NCBI RefSeq assembly: GCF_039908645.1
Contig: NZ_CP150917.1
Coordinates: 1,708,501 to 1,772,500 of the forward strand
DNA length: 64,000 nt
Direction of reading: 5' to 3'
Origin: Pseudomonas helvetica
GTDB lineage: Bacteria > Pseudomonadota > Gammaproteobacteria > Pseudomonadales > Pseudomonadaceae
The notes beneath the pieces are model-generated. The model saw nothing but the letters and a program-made list of their open reading frames with translations. It had not been told where the DNA came from and searched no databases. Both the position numbers and the translations under genes were made by a program. This document shows positions 8,469-17,735 of the stretch, piece by piece (position 1 is the stretch's first letter; every line of letters starts with the position of its first letter).

Positions 8469-9245
8469 ATGTGTGAATTATTGGGCATGAGCGCCAATGT
8501 ACCGACCGATATCGTGTTCAGCTTCACCGGGCTGATGCAGCGAGGCGGTCGAACTGGCCCGCACCGGGACGGTTGGGGTATCGGGTTCTATGAGGGCCGT
8601 GGCCTGCGCTTGTTTCAGGACCCGGCGGCGAGTTGTGAGTCCGAAGTCGCGCAGTTGGTACAGCGCTATCCGATCAAAAGCGAAGTGGTGATCGGGCATA
8701 TCCGCCAGGCCAACGTCGGCAAGGTCTGCCTGTCCAACACTCACCCGTTCGTGCGTGAGTTGTGGGGCCGCAACTGGTGCTTCGCGCATAACGGCCAACT
8801 CGCCGACTTTCAGCCAACCACCAGTTTTTACCGGCCAATCGGCGACACCGACAGTGAAGCGGCGTTCTGCGATGTACTCAACCGAGTGCGTGAAGCCTTC
8901 CCGGAGCCGGTTGAAGTCGAGCAGTTGCTACCGAGCCTGGTGGCGGCGTGCGCCGAATACCGCAGCAAAGGTGTGTTCAATTGCCTGTTGAGCGACGGCG
9001 ACTGGCTGTTCTGTTATTGCTCAAGCAAATTGGCGCACATCACCCGACGCGCGCCGTTTGGTCCGGCACGCTTGAAGGATGCGGACGTCATCGTCGACTT
9101 CCAGGCCGAAACCACGCCCAACGATGTGGTGACGGTCATTGCCACCGAACCCCTGACCGAAAACGAAACCTGGACCCGTTACGAACCGGGCCAATGGAGC
9201 CTGTGGCGACGCGGTGAATGCGTCAGCCAGGGCAAGACCGAATAA
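8469..9245 (+). CDS. Class II glutamine amidotransferase (YafJ-like)
   Basis: A 258-residue Ntn-hydrolase. The start MCELLGMSAN exposes the Cys2 nucleophile after Met removal, and the start codon is fixed by this. Further family signatures are GGRTGPHRDGWGIGFYEG, the oxyanion/glutamine region GHIRQANVG, SNTHPF and FAHNGQLADF, and GDTDSEA. It would release ammonia from glutamine (or a gamma-glutamyl compound) and lacks a fused synthetase domain, as in E. coli YafJ. The acceptor is unknown. The next gene begins 13 bases downstream, so the two likely form an operon. Confidence 0.9.
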   Translation: MCELLGMSANVPTDIVFSFTGLMQRGGRTGPHRDGWGIGFYEGRGLRLFQDPAASCESEVAQLVQRYPIKSEVVIGHIRQANVGKVCLSNTHPFVRELWGRNWCFAHNGQLADFQPTTSFYRPIGDTDSEAAFCDVLNRVREAFPEPVEVEQLLPSLVAACAEYRSKGVFNCLLSDGDWLFCYCSSKLAHITRRAPFGPARLKDADVIVDFQAETTPNDVVTVIATEPLTENETWTRYEPGQWSLWRRGECVSQGKTE

Positions 9246-9258
9246 GGAACACCTTTCT

Positions 9259-9801
9259 ATGTTGCTCAGTTATTTGCGGCTGGTGTTGTTTGCGATCGGC
9301 CTGTTGGTGGGTGTGCAGGTGCCGGGTTTCATCAACGACTACGCCAAGCGGGTCGAGGCGCACCTGATCGAAGCGCAGACCGGCTTGCGGGGTTTTCAAG
9401 GCACCGCCGAGCAGTTCTTCAAGGGCGATCTGCAAGCATTGGTTGCTCATTACCGTGCCAGTGACGACCCGGTGTTTCGCAGCGATGCCGACAGCCTGAG
9501 CACCTTGCTCACTCGCCAATTGGCGCTGGACAAGCAATTCCAGGCCATGCAAGGCCCGTGGTACATCCGCTTCTTGCAGGTGGTGTTGGCGGCTGACCCG
9601 GATATACGCAAGGAAACCTGGAATGGCTACAGCTACCAGCTGTTGCTGACACCTGAAGCCATGGGCTGGGGGCTGAGCGGGGCGATGTTGCTGTCGTTCG
9701 GTCTGGAATGCCTGTTCCGCCTGATCGACTGGGTGGTGTTGGGCGGCAAGCGCCTGCGCCAGAGTCGGCCGATTGAGGAGCGCGATTTGCGCGGTTTGTA
9801 A
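9259..9801 (+). CDS. DUF2937-like membrane protein
   Basis: A 180-residue protein with an N-terminal membrane helix (YLRLVLFAIGLLVGVQV) and a C-terminal helix (GWGLSGAMLLSFGLECLFRLI) enclosing a periplasmic, mostly helical region. The plan and length match the DUF2937 family. The ATG at 9259 follows an AAGGAA site; the longer frame starting at 9214 overlaps the previous gene. Function unknown; probably cotranscribed with the amidotransferase gene. Confidence 0.8.
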   Translation: MLLSYLRLVLFAIGLLVGVQVPGFINDYAKRVEAHLIEAQTGLRGFQGTAEQFFKGDLQALVAHYRASDDPVFRSDADSLSTLLTRQLALDKQFQAMQGPWYIRFLQVVLAADPDIRKETWNGYSYQLLLTPEAMGWGLSGAMLLSFGLECLFRLIDWVVLGGKRLRQSRPIEERDLRGL

Positions 9802-9809
9802 CACCCTTC

Positions 9810-9875
9810 GTAGGAGCACGGCTTGCCGGCGATGGCGTCCGTGAGATCGCCATCGCCGGCAAGCCGTGCTCCTAC
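9810..9875. repeat. REPIN-like inverted repeat
   Basis: Two 28-base arms (9810-9837 and 9848-9875) are near-perfect reverse complements, beginning GTAGGAGCACGGCTTGCC and ending with its complement, separated by 10 bases. This is a REP doublet forming one long hairpin, placed between the convergent DUF2937 and TonB-receptor genes. It belongs to the GTAGGAGC class, also seen at 58634-58721. Confidence 0.85.
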
Positions 9876-9943
9876 AGCATCTGCGCAAGCCCTCGATCTC
9901 GATCCCCCGAAACCGGAACCGACTCCTACGGCGATTGGGTTAT

Positions 9944-12055
9944 TTACCAATCGATCGAGTAGCTCATGCTCAACGTACGGCCTTCGGCGTTGGCGAACGG
10001 TGCTTTGGCGTTGGCCTGGGCGAACAGGTTGACGTACGTACGGTCGGTCAGGTTGTACACCCCGCCTTCGAGACGCCCGACCGGCAATCGCACCGATCCC
10101 AGCAAGTCCACCAGCGTATAGCCCTTGATGTCGCGCCCGTTGTTGTCCTTGGCGGCGGCGTCGTAACTGGCCAGGCGCATGCCTTGCAAACGCAGGGTGT
10201 AGTCATCTTCGGTGTAGCCGACAAACAGCGTGGTCTTGGCCGGTGAGATGCGTGTCGCCGGCAGGTCGATCCATTTGCCGTTCTGCTCGGTCTCGCCTTT
10301 GGCCCACGCATAAGTGCCCCCCACCGACCAGTGATCGGTCGCGCGGTAGGTCAGGCTGTTTTCGATGCCGCGTACCCGTTCCTTCTGGTTGATCAGGCGC
10401 AGGACGCGATCATTGGCATCGTAGAACTGGGTCACGTCCGAGGTGTTTTCATACACGGTGACGTCGGCCTGCCACTGGTCCCAGTTACCGCGCCAGCCCA
10501 GCTCGTAGCTGTCGACCTTGATGGCCTGGGCGTTGAGGCTCTGGATGTCGAAAGTGCTGTTGACGTCACGCAAGAAGCGCTGGATATCCGGCAGCGAAAA
10601 ACCCTGGCTGTAATTGGCGAAGAGGTCCTGGTTCTCGCTCAGGTGATAGACCGCGCCCAGGTTATAGAGCGTGGCGTCATATTTGAGGGTGTCGCCGGGC
10701 AGGGTGGCGCGGACGCCGGTCTGGACGATCTGACCGTAGGCGATGCTGTCGGCGACCTCACTTTCGATCCACTCGCGGCGCACACCGCCACGCAAGGTCC
10801 AGTCGCCAACGTCCCAGGACATTTGCCCGAACAGCGCCTTGGTGGTGGTTTCGAGATCCGGGCCCATCTCGTAGGTGGTGCCGGTCTTGCTGTAAGTCAG
10901 CCCTTTGAGGGTGTACTGGTCGCCACGCTGGCGCGAGCGCTCGTGATCGTAGTCGGCGCCCCAGACCAGATTGCCCGTAGCGCTGCCGATGGCCGGCAAC
11001 GGCGTGTCGATGGCCGCGCGCAAGCCGTAGACATCCTGCACGCTGTTGTTGTCGGCGATCCCGGCCTTGCCCCGCGACAGGTCCGGGAAGAACAGCGCGT
11101 CGGCCCGACGCCAGTAGCTTTCCAGCTGCAGGCCCTGACCGTAGAAGTCCTTGTCGGTGTAGTTGAGGTTGACCGCCTGGTTATGGGTGTAGGGCTGGTC
11201 GTCGAGTTTCAGCCCTTTGACCGCTACGGCTTGCTGCAGGTTTTTCGGGTCTTTGGTGAAGTCCGTGTCCTGCTGGTCTTTGTAGTCCTGCAGCGACAGG
11301 CTGAGTTTTTTGTCGGCATCCAGTTCGTAACCGAAACGACCTTGCAGGTCATAGGTTTCGGTGTCCATGTTGCTGCCCTGAGAGGTGTCCTGAGGGATGC
11401 GCTTGCCGTTGCCATCGAACTGATCGTTGCGCTGGGTCAGGTCGGCGGACACGTACCAGTCCAGCGCATCCTTGCGCCCGGTCGCACTCTGGAAAGCTTC
11501 GTAGGCGAAGCCTTTGCTGTTGAGGTTGTTTCCGCTGGTCAGGCCCAGTTTGCTGCTGTAGGCAATGTCCTGGCCCTGATTGCGCTTGGTGATGATGTTG
11601 ATGATGCCGCCTGAAGCGCCGGCACCGTAGATGCTGCTGGCGCCGGAAATCACTTCGATGCGCTCGATGCTGGCCGGCGCGATGCTGTTGAGCTGGCGGA
11701 AGTTGTCGCGCGTAGCGTTCTGCGATACGCCGTCGATCAACACCAGCATGTTGCGCCCACGCAGGGTCTGGCCGAAGTTGCTCATCCCGCCGCTGGACGG
11801 CGCAAGGCCAGGCACTAATTGTCCAAGAATGTCGGAGACTCGGCGACCCGCGCCGCTCTGCTCGCGGACCTGCTGTTCGTCGATAACCTGCACCGAGCCC
11901 GGAATCGAGGCAATGCTCGCTTCGCTGCGAGTCGCCGAGACGACGGTGGCTTGCATGTTCAGGGTGCCGGGTTGCTGCTCGGCCTCCTCGGCCCAGGTTT
12001 GGGCGCTGAAGGAGCCAAGCAGCGGAATCAACAGAGAAAGTTTGGTTCGGGTCAT
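9944..12055 (-). CDS. TonB-dependent siderophore receptor, IutA-like
   Basis: A 703-residue outer-membrane receptor. A signal peptide (LSLLIPLLGSFSAQTWA) precedes a TonB-box-like QATVVSATRSE, and the plug domain contains IPGSVQVID, QTLRGRNMLVLIDGVSQN, RQLNSI and VISGASSIYGAGASGGIINI. The plug wording resembles IutA, the aerobactin receptor. A 22-strand barrel follows, ending in a final Trp (SMSYSIDW). It lies 14 bases after the MFS gene and is the last gene of the synthetase-exporter-receptor operon. It should import the ferric form of the siderophore made by this operon. The start at 12055 was chosen for the signal peptide; the frame is open further upstream through the MFS gene. Confidence 0.92.
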   Translation of the reverse strand: MTRTKLSLLIPLLGSFSAQTWAEEAEQQPGTLNMQATVVSATRSEASIASIPGSVQVIDEQQVREQSGAGRRVSDILGQLVPGLAPSSGGMSNFGQTLRGRNMLVLIDGVSQNATRDNFRQLNSIAPASIERIEVISGASSIYGAGASGGIINIITKRNQGQDIAYSSKLGLTSGNNLNSKGFAYEAFQSATGRKDALDWYVSADLTQRNDQFDGNGKRIPQDTSQGSNMDTETYDLQGRFGYELDADKKLSLSLQDYKDQQDTDFTKDPKNLQQAVAVKGLKLDDQPYTHNQAVNLNYTDKDFYGQGLQLESYWRRADALFFPDLSRGKAGIADNNSVQDVYGLRAAIDTPLPAIGSATGNLVWGADYDHERSRQRGDQYTLKGLTYSKTGTTYEMGPDLETTTKALFGQMSWDVGDWTLRGGVRREWIESEVADSIAYGQIVQTGVRATLPGDTLKYDATLYNLGAVYHLSENQDLFANYSQGFSLPDIQRFLRDVNSTFDIQSLNAQAIKVDSYELGWRGNWDQWQADVTVYENTSDVTQFYDANDRVLRLINQKERVRGIENSLTYRATDHWSVGGTYAWAKGETEQNGKWIDLPATRISPAKTTLFVGYTEDDYTLRLQGMRLASYDAAAKDNNGRDIKGYTLVDLLGSVRLPVGRLEGGVYNLTDRTYVNLFAQANAKAPFANAEGRTLSMSYSIDW

Positions 12056-12069
12056 GACGTGGTCTTTTT

Positions 12070-13281
12070 TTAGTTTTGATAAGTGTGGGTGGATAAGGGT
12101 GTTGGGCCGGGTGTGGAGGTGAAGGACCGCACCCAGCGAATTCCGATGGCGGCCAGCGCATAAGTCAGCGCCACCAGCCAGAAACTGTCCGCCAGCCCGA
12201 CCAGCCCCATGCCGATCCCGCCGAGGACGGCACCGAGCAAGGCGCCAGCCTTGGCCGCGCTGTTGCCGAGGCCGAGGGCAAAACCCTGTTGGCTTGAAGC
12301 AACGGTGTTGGCGATCAGTGCATAGGCGACCGGCAGCAGGGCGCCTTGCCAGACACCCCAGACCAGCCGGCTGACGAGGAACCCCAGCCATTCGTTGGCC
12401 AGTGCCGTGGCCGCCAGTGTCAGGGCGCACAGCCAGGCGACGCCCTCGATGACGCGCAAGGTGTAGGCCGGTTGCCAGCGGTCGAACAGGCGTCCCCACA
12501 GCGGGGCGGAAATGGCCAGTGTCGCGGCGCTCGCCGCATAAGTGGCGCCGATCAGCCAGCTCGGTGCGTGCAGAATCTCGGCGACGTACAGCGCATAGAA
12601 CGGCTGCGGCATCATCTTCGCGGCCTGAATCAACACGATCACCAGCAAAATTCCACCGAGCCAGCCTTTGGGCAGGGCCACTGGCGCGACTGGTTTTTTC
12701 GTCGAGGCCCGGGCCTTGTCGGCCGGCAGGAAAAAACTCCCCAGTGCGCACAGCAGGCAAATCGCCGTCGCGCCATAACAGAGCAGGGCGAATCCCGAGA
12801 TATCCATCAACCAGCCGCCCAGCACCGGGCCGATCAGCGAGCCGACGGCGGTCGCCGATTGCAGGCGGGCCAGGGTGTGGCCGCGCCGGGAACTGTCGCA
12901 GCAGGCCAGGGCATAGGCTTGCGCGGCGGCGAGAAACCCGGCCAATGCGCCTTGCATCACGCGAATGCCCACCAGCAGCCACGGGTCGACGGTGATGGCC
13001 GCCAACCCTTGGCACAACGCCAATGCCAGCAACGCCCGAACGATCATCGGCTTGTGCCCGGTGCGATCACCCAACTGGCCCCACACGGGAGTCAGGAGCA
13101 TGGCGGCGAGCATCGGGCCGGCATAGACCAGCGCCGATAACAGCGCGGTGTAGCCGGCGCCCTCTGGCCCGAGCAGATGGCGGATCTGCAAGGGCCAGAA
13201 CGGGCCGCTCATTTCCATGGCACCCATGGAGACCAACTGGATGACGATCAGCAGTCGCAACGCGCGACTGTCAGCGAGCAT
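12070..13281 (-). CDS. MFS transporter, probable siderophore exporter
   Basis: A 403-residue, 12-helix major facilitator of the DHA1 type, with the motif-A-like loop WGQLGDRTGHKPM between helices 2 and 3 and the equivalent LWGRLFDRWQP in the second half. It overlaps the end of the siderophore synthetase gene by 11 bases and is followed 14 bases later by the receptor gene. This strongly suggests that it secretes the operon's citrate-type siderophore across the inner membrane, as LbtB or PvsC do in other NIS systems. That role is inferred from position. Confidence 0.88.
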   Translation of the reverse strand: MLADSRALRLLIVIQLVSMGAMEMSGPFWPLQIRHLLGPEGAGYTALLSALVYAGPMLAAMLLTPVWGQLGDRTGHKPMIVRALLALALCQGLAAITVDPWLLVGIRVMQGALAGFLAAAQAYALACCDSSRRGHTLARLQSATAVGSLIGPVLGGWLMDISGFALLCYGATAICLLCALGSFFLPADKARASTKKPVAPVALPKGWLGGILLVIVLIQAAKMMPQPFYALYVAEILHAPSWLIGATYAASAATLAISAPLWGRLFDRWQPAYTLRVIEGVAWLCALTLAATALANEWLGFLVSRLVWGVWQGALLPVAYALIANTVASSQQGFALGLGNSAAKAGALLGAVLGGIGMGLVGLADSFWLVALTYALAAIGIRWVRSFTSTPGPTPLSTHTYQN

Positions 13282-15193
13282 GGGCGCTGGATCGCAGTGG
13301 GTTGCTCAAGCGTCCGACGATGTCGGCGTGGCTGTCGTGCAAGCGCATGCGCATGAACGATTTGGCCGGCCAGTCCTGTTCCAGCAAGGCCGCGCGCTCG
13401 CTGTCCCAGCGTGCCGGTTCGACGTGTTCGCGCAAGGCGTCGAAGCACTCTGCAACGTGCGCTGCCAATCGCTCCCACAGGAGGTTTTCCGATACGTTCC
13501 AGTGACGGGCGCAGAGCAACGTCAGCTCGCCGAGGTGGCACATGAACGTGGTGTGCAGGAGTTTGTCGCGGACAAAACCGGACTCGTCGTACAGGGTCAT
13601 TTTCGGATCGTGCAGCTGGATATCCAGACCCTTGGCATGCAGGGTCTTGCGATCGATGCGGATGTCGCCGAAGTCACGCAGTAACAGCCGATTCAACTGC
13701 CCGTCAGCGCCCATCACCATGAAGCTGTTTTGCTGGTGCGCTTCGAACGCCACGCCATACATCAGGTAAATGCCCAACAGGCTCGGTACGGCAATCGACA
13801 GGTAGTCATCGAAGAACGCCAGCATGGCCTCGCTGTCGTCACGGCCCTGAGCCAGGCGTACCCAATCGCGCAGCAACGGTTGTTCGAATTCGTTGACGGC
13901 GAACAGGCTGCCGACCGGTATCGCCAACTCGCCTGCTTGCAGCAGGGTCAGCGGGTTGTCGCGGTACAGCACGGCGGCATGCCGGGACAGTTCGTCATTG
14001 GCCGGTTGTGGCGCGTAATGCACGCCGATGCGCTCCGGCACGATGTTCAGCAGACGCTGAATCTGCGGCTCCTGATCGAGAATATCCAGCAACAGCTGAC
14101 TGATGCGCGGCCCCATCCGGGCCGAGCGCGGCGACACGGTGCGCTGCACGCTGGTCAGGCGCAAGGCCACCGGCAACTTGACCATCGGCGCAACGCGACT
14201 GGCCTCCGGTACGACCGTGCGGAACGACATGCTCGGATGGCCAGTGAAGGCCACGATGTCGGTGACGATCAGCAGGTTGTCGGCGATTTCGTTGGCGAAC
14301 GATTTTGGCAGCTCTTCTTCGGCTTGCCAGGGGTGCGACGGGAGCGGGAGGTAGTCCGTAACGTCCAGGCCCAGTTGCTGCAAATGGCGCTGCAATTGTT
14401 CGGCGGCCTGCGGGAAGTGACCTTGCCACCACTCCCAGTAATCGGCGCTGCCGGCCAGCGTTTCGACGTGGGCGTATTGGCGGTGCAGGGCGCACAGCAC
14501 AACAGGGAAGCTCGCTTCGAACTCCGGCGAGAAAGCGATGACCTGAGTGGCGCTCAAGCCCAGTTTGGTCTTGTAGTTGGGGTGCCACGGATGGCCGAGC
14601 GTGCCCCACTGTTCGAGCAGTGATGTCGGGTTCTGGCGAGCGGGGCTGGCTTTGAGCCAGGCGAGCAGGTTGTCGTCGTGTTCGGTGCCGATCTGCTCCC
14701 TCAGACGTTCGGTCCACCCATGGTGGAACGCCAGGCACAGGGTGTCGTTGCTGTAGCTGTCATCCAGCTCGCGGGCCAGACGTTCCAGTACTTGCGGGGA
14801 GGCGGGCGGGTTCAGCTGGGTGGCGAGATGGGCGAGCAGTTCGCTGGGCAACTGGATCTTGTGCGGCAGTGCATCGGGGGTGTGCAGGACGATGCTGCCG
14901 CGCACATCCCAACTGTTCATCCTGCCGCCGGACAGATGATCGAAGCACAGGTGTGCGCCGTTGCCCAGCGGCAACCAGCAGCGGCGGTTGTCATCGTATT
15001 CGCAGGTGTCGGGGTTGATCAGGTCTTCACGAAACAGCGCCTGGATCAGGCGTTGAAAACAGCGCTGGGCGGCGGGTTCCAGCGCATTGCTCAAATGATC
15101 GAGGGTGATGCGGTGGGACTGGAAAGCCTGGGTGCCAAGGGCTTCGCTCCAGTGTGCGAGCAGTTGCTGCTGTTGTTGCGTGTAGGCGCGCAT
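13271..15193 (-). CDS. NIS siderophore synthetase, IucA/IucC family
   Basis: A 640-residue cytoplasmic ATP-dependent synthetase that joins a carboxylic acid (usually citrate) to an amine or alcohol. Family motifs are GHPWHPNYKTKLGLS (nucleotide/phosphate binding), LPSHPW, FTGHPSMSFRTVVP, AFEAHQQNS and RDFGDIRID, followed by the C-terminal FhuF-like region. An AAGGAG site sits before the ATG and a Fur-box-like sequence lies about 64-82 bases upstream. No second synthetase, amino-acid hydroxylase, acetyltransferase or PLP decarboxylase is nearby. The product may therefore be a simple symmetric citrate amide such as rhizoferrin, as with single-synthetase LbtA and FslA systems. The actual product is unknown. 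Confidence 0.92.
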   Translation of the reverse strand: MRAYTQQQQQLLAHWSEALGTQAFQSHRITLDHLSNALEPAAQRCFQRLIQALFREDLINPDTCEYDDNRRCWLPLGNGAHLCFDHLSGGRMNSWDVRGSIVLHTPDALPHKIQLPSELLAHLATQLNPPASPQVLERLARELDDSYSNDTLCLAFHHGWTERLREQIGTEHDDNLLAWLKASPARQNPTSLLEQWGTLGHPWHPNYKTKLGLSATQVIAFSPEFEASFPVVLCALHRQYAHVETLAGSADYWEWWQGHFPQAAEQLQRHLQQLGLDVTDYLPLPSHPWQAEEELPKSFANEIADNLLIVTDIVAFTGHPSMSFRTVVPEASRVAPMVKLPVALRLTSVQRTVSPRSARMGPRISQLLLDILDQEPQIQRLLNIVPERIGVHYAPQPANDELSRHAAVLYRDNPLTLLQAGELAIPVGSLFAVNEFEQPLLRDWVRLAQGRDDSEAMLAFFDDYLSIAVPSLLGIYLMYGVAFEAHQQNSFMVMGADGQLNRLLLRDFGDIRIDRKTLHAKGLDIQLHDPKMTLYDESGFVRDKLLHTTFMCHLGELTLLCARHWNVSENLLWERLAAHVAECFDALREHVEPARWDSERAALLEQDWPAKSFMRMRLHDSHADIVGRLSNPLRSSAHAR

Positions 15194-15238
15194 CAGGTCC
15201 GACTCCTTCTGGACAGTTGTTTAGCTGAATGCGCGCTG

Positions 15239-15275
15239 AGAATACCGTCTAAAAATAATAATGCAAATGATAGTA
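15239..15275 (-). promoter_or_regulatory. Fur-box-like operator and promoter of the siderophore operon
   Basis: AATAATGCAAATGATAGTA at 15257-15275 matches 12 of 19 bases of the Fur consensus GATAATGATAATCATTATC. Read on the minus strand, it overlaps a possible promoter with -35 TTGCAT (15266-15261), a 16-base spacer and -10 TATTCT (15244-15239). Binding of Fe-Fur here would block transcription of the synthetase-exporter-receptor operon when iron is plentiful. The iron-uptake content of the operon supports the assignment. Confidence 0.7.
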
Positions 15276-15318
15276 ATTCCTACTTGTGGTGTGGGAAAGC
15301 TCCTATTCAGAGGTTGGT

Positions 15319-16236
15319 TTAGTCTTTGCTCAAGACGATGTAGTGCTCACCGACCTTCTGCGCATAGCCCTCCACCACGTGCTGACACAACGCCACGATC
15401 TCCTCGACCCATTCCGCGCCGACCCGCCATGACACCACCACTTGCAGGTTGGGCGGGCGTTGGTCGATGGCCAGCAAGGTCAATTCGCCCCGGGCCAGTT
15501 CTTCACTGACCAGCACCGGCGGCAAGGCTCCAATGCCGAAACCGTCACGCAGCAATCGGGTAATCGCCGACACCGAGTTCACGCAATTGAGCTTTGGCGC
15601 GAGTACGCCATTGGCCTGCATCAGGCTGAGTACGTCCTGATGCGGGTGGGAGTTTTTCGAGTAGGTGATGATCCGTTCACGGGCCAGTTCGGCGACGCTC
15701 GCATAGTTGCGGTTGTAGATCGAATTGCTGGCGACGATCCAGCCCATCGGGTGGCTGGCCAGTTCCAGGCTGCGCACGCTTTCCTGGCGCAGCAGGTCAG
15801 TTTGCAGAATCAGGTCGAGAAAACCTTTTTGCAGCTGATCGCAGAGATTCAGCGAGGTATCGGCGACCAATTCGATTTCTACCAGCGGATAGTGATCGGT
15901 CATCTGCGCCACCAGCGGGCTGAGCCAGGTGTGAATGACCGTGTCCATCACGCCGATGCGAACCCGTCCGACCTTGCTTGAGCGGGTTTCCAGCGACTGC
16001 TTGAGCGCTTGCATGGTGTCGATCATTTGCTCGGCGTAATCGAGCACCTTCACGCCTTCGGGCGTCAGCTTCACGCCGCGTGAATCGCGCAGGAACAGCT
16101 TCACCCCAAGCTCGCTTTCAAGCACCGCGATGCGGCTGGAAATCGAGGCCTGGGTGGTAAAGAGCTTGTCGGCGGTCAGGCGAAAGCTTTTCAGCCGGGC
16201 GACCCAAACGAAGGTTTCGAGAAATTTGAGGTTCAT
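15319..16236 (-). CDS. LysR-family transcriptional regulator
   Basis: A 305-residue regulator with an N-terminal winged helix (FVWVARLKSFRLTADKLFTTQASISSR...) and a periplasmic-binding-protein-like effector domain. It is divergent from the MFS-pxpABC genes with 141 bases between, the classical layout for a LysR activator of that operon, so an effector related to 5-oxoproline or the transported substrate is inferred. It also lies upstream of the siderophore operon on the same strand, but the Fur-box region between them argues that the siderophore genes have their own control. Confidence 0.9.
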   Translation of the reverse strand: MNLKFLETFVWVARLKSFRLTADKLFTTQASISSRIAVLESELGVKLFLRDSRGVKLTPEGVKVLDYAEQMIDTMQALKQSLETRSSKVGRVRIGVMDTVIHTWLSPLVAQMTDHYPLVEIELVADTSLNLCDQLQKGFLDLILQTDLLRQESVRSLELASHPMGWIVASNSIYNRNYASVAELARERIITYSKNSHPHQDVLSLMQANGVLAPKLNCVNSVSAITRLLRDGFGIGALPPVLVSEELARGELTLLAIDQRPPNLQVVVSWRVGAEWVEEIVALCQHVVEGYAQKVGEHYIVLSKD

Positions 16237-16377
16237 GCGATCAACTTTTTCTTATGCCTTGGCAGGGTTTTTATTAGTTGGACGAGCAGGGCGCCGTCGT
16301 CGAAAAATGCGCCGAACCCACGATAGGCGTCGTCGGTGTTCAGAACAATACCAATAAAATTCAGCTGGAGATTTGCC

Positions 16378-17670
16378 ATGAGTGCGCCCGACACGCTCGA
16401 TGTCGCCAAACCCAAGATCGAGAGCCGCCCCGGCCCGTTCGACTGGTATCGCAACATCAATCAGCAGGAACGCCGAACCTTCTGGAGCTGCAAGGTCGGC
16501 TATGGCCTGGACGGCATGGACACCCAAATGCTGAGCTTTGTGGTGCCGACACTGATCGCCATGTGGGGCATCACCACTGGCCAAGCGGGGCTGATCCACA
16601 CCAGCACGCTGATCGCTTCGGCGATTGGCGGTTGGGTCGCCGGGATTCTCTCTGACCGCATCGGTCGCGTGCGCACCTTGCAACTGACGGTGCTGTGGTT
16701 TGCCTTCTTCACCTTCCTCTGCGGGTTCGCGCAAAACTACGAACAACTGTTGATTGCCCGAACCTTGATGGGCTTCGGTTTCGGTGGCGAATGGACCGCC
16801 GGCGCGGTACTGATGGGCGAGGTGATCCGCGCCAAGGATCGCGGCAAGGCGGTGGGCATGGTGCAATCCGGCTGGGCCCTGGGTTGGGGCCTGACGGCGA
16901 TTCTCTATGCGCTGCTGTTCTCGGTCCTGCCGCCGGAGGATGCCTGGCGTGCGCTGTTCATCCTCGGCATTGTGCCGGCAATTTTCGTGATCTTCGTCCG
17001 CCGGTTGGTCAAGGACCCGGAAATCTACCGCCAGGCCAAGGCCCGGCAGGAACCGAGCAACCCGTCGAGGTTCTACGAGATCTTCGCCCCCGGCATGCTC
17101 AGCACCACGTTTCGCGCATCCTTGCTGACCACTGGCGCCCTGGGCGGTTACTACGCGATCACTTCCTGGCTGCCGACCTTCCTGAAAAACGAGCGCGGAC
17201 TGAGCGTACTCGGCACCGGCGGTTATCTGGCGATGGTGATTCTCGGGTCTTACGCTGGCTATGTGATCAGCGCCTACCTGACCGACATTCTGGGTCGCAA
17301 GAAGAACTTCATTCTGTTCGCGGTCGGCTCGTTCACCATTGTGCTGCTCTACACCCAACTGCCGGTCAGCAACGGCGTGATGCTCTGGCTGGGTTTTCCG
17401 CTGGGGTTCTTCGCCTCGGGGATTTTCAGTGGCATGGGCGCGTTTCTCACCGAGCTGTTTCCAACGCGGATTCGCGGTTCGGGCCAGGGCTTTTGCTACA
17501 ACGTTGGTCGCGCGCTGGCGGCGCTGTTTCCGCTGCTGATCGGTTTGCTCAGCCAGAAAGTACCGCTGAGCGTCGGGATCGGCGCGTTTGCGGCGGTGTC
17601 TTACGGTGTAGTGATCCTGGCGGCGTTGAGCCTGCCGGAAACCCGTGGCAAGCAACTCGATGCGCAGTAA
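16378..17670 (+). CDS. MFS transporter (SHS/AAHS-type) of the pxp operon
   Basis: A 430-residue, 12-helix major facilitator. The N-terminal [21 protein letters not shown] has the DGxDxQ-type helix-1 motif of organic-acid carriers. Motif A is [12 protein letters not shown] between helices 2 and 3, and the second-half copy is [12 protein letters not shown]; a GFGFGGEW segment lies in helix 4. It precedes pxpABC by 65 bases on the same strand, so it probably imports 5-oxoproline or a related carboxylate; substrate is inferred from context only. The ATG at 16378 was chosen because the upstream 14 codons are not conserved in type and overlap the divergent promoter. Confidence 0.88.
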   Translation: MSAPDTLDVAKPKIESRPGPFDWYRNINQQERRTFWSCKVGYGLDGMDTQMLSFVVPTLIAMWGITTGQAGLIHTSTLIASAIGGWVAGILSDRIGRVRTLQLTVLWFAFFTFLCGFAQNYEQLLIARTLMGFGFGGEWTAGAVLMGEVIRAKDRGKAVGMVQSGWALGWGLTAILYALLFSVLPPEDAWRALFILGIVPAIFVIFVRRLVKDPEIYRQAKARQEPSNPSRFYEIFAPGMLSTTFRASLLTTGALGGYYAITSWLPTFLKNERGLSVLGTGGYLAMVILGSYAGYVISAYLTDILGRKKNFILFAVGSFTIVLLYTQLPVSNGVMLWLGFPLGFFASGIFSGMGAFLTELFPTRIRGSGQGFCYNVGRALAALFPLLIGLLSQKVPLSVGIGAFAAVSYGVVILAALSLPETRGKQLDAQ

Positions 17671-17735
17671 CTGATAATCTGGAGACCGCTCGAACGTCCC
17701 CGGTTAAAACGATAAAACCCTCAGGAGTACTCACC

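Noticed and set aside
9944..13015. A single 1023-codon frame fusing sequence from the MFS gene region with the TonB receptor
   Set aside because: The part before 12055 is an out-of-frame reading of the MFS gene; the signal peptide and family start of the receptor are at 12055.
16252..17655. A 467-codon minus-strand frame opposite the pxp-linked MFS gene
   Set aside because: Its composition (Gln, Arg, His) is that of an antisense shadow, and the plus-strand MFS product has clear motifs.
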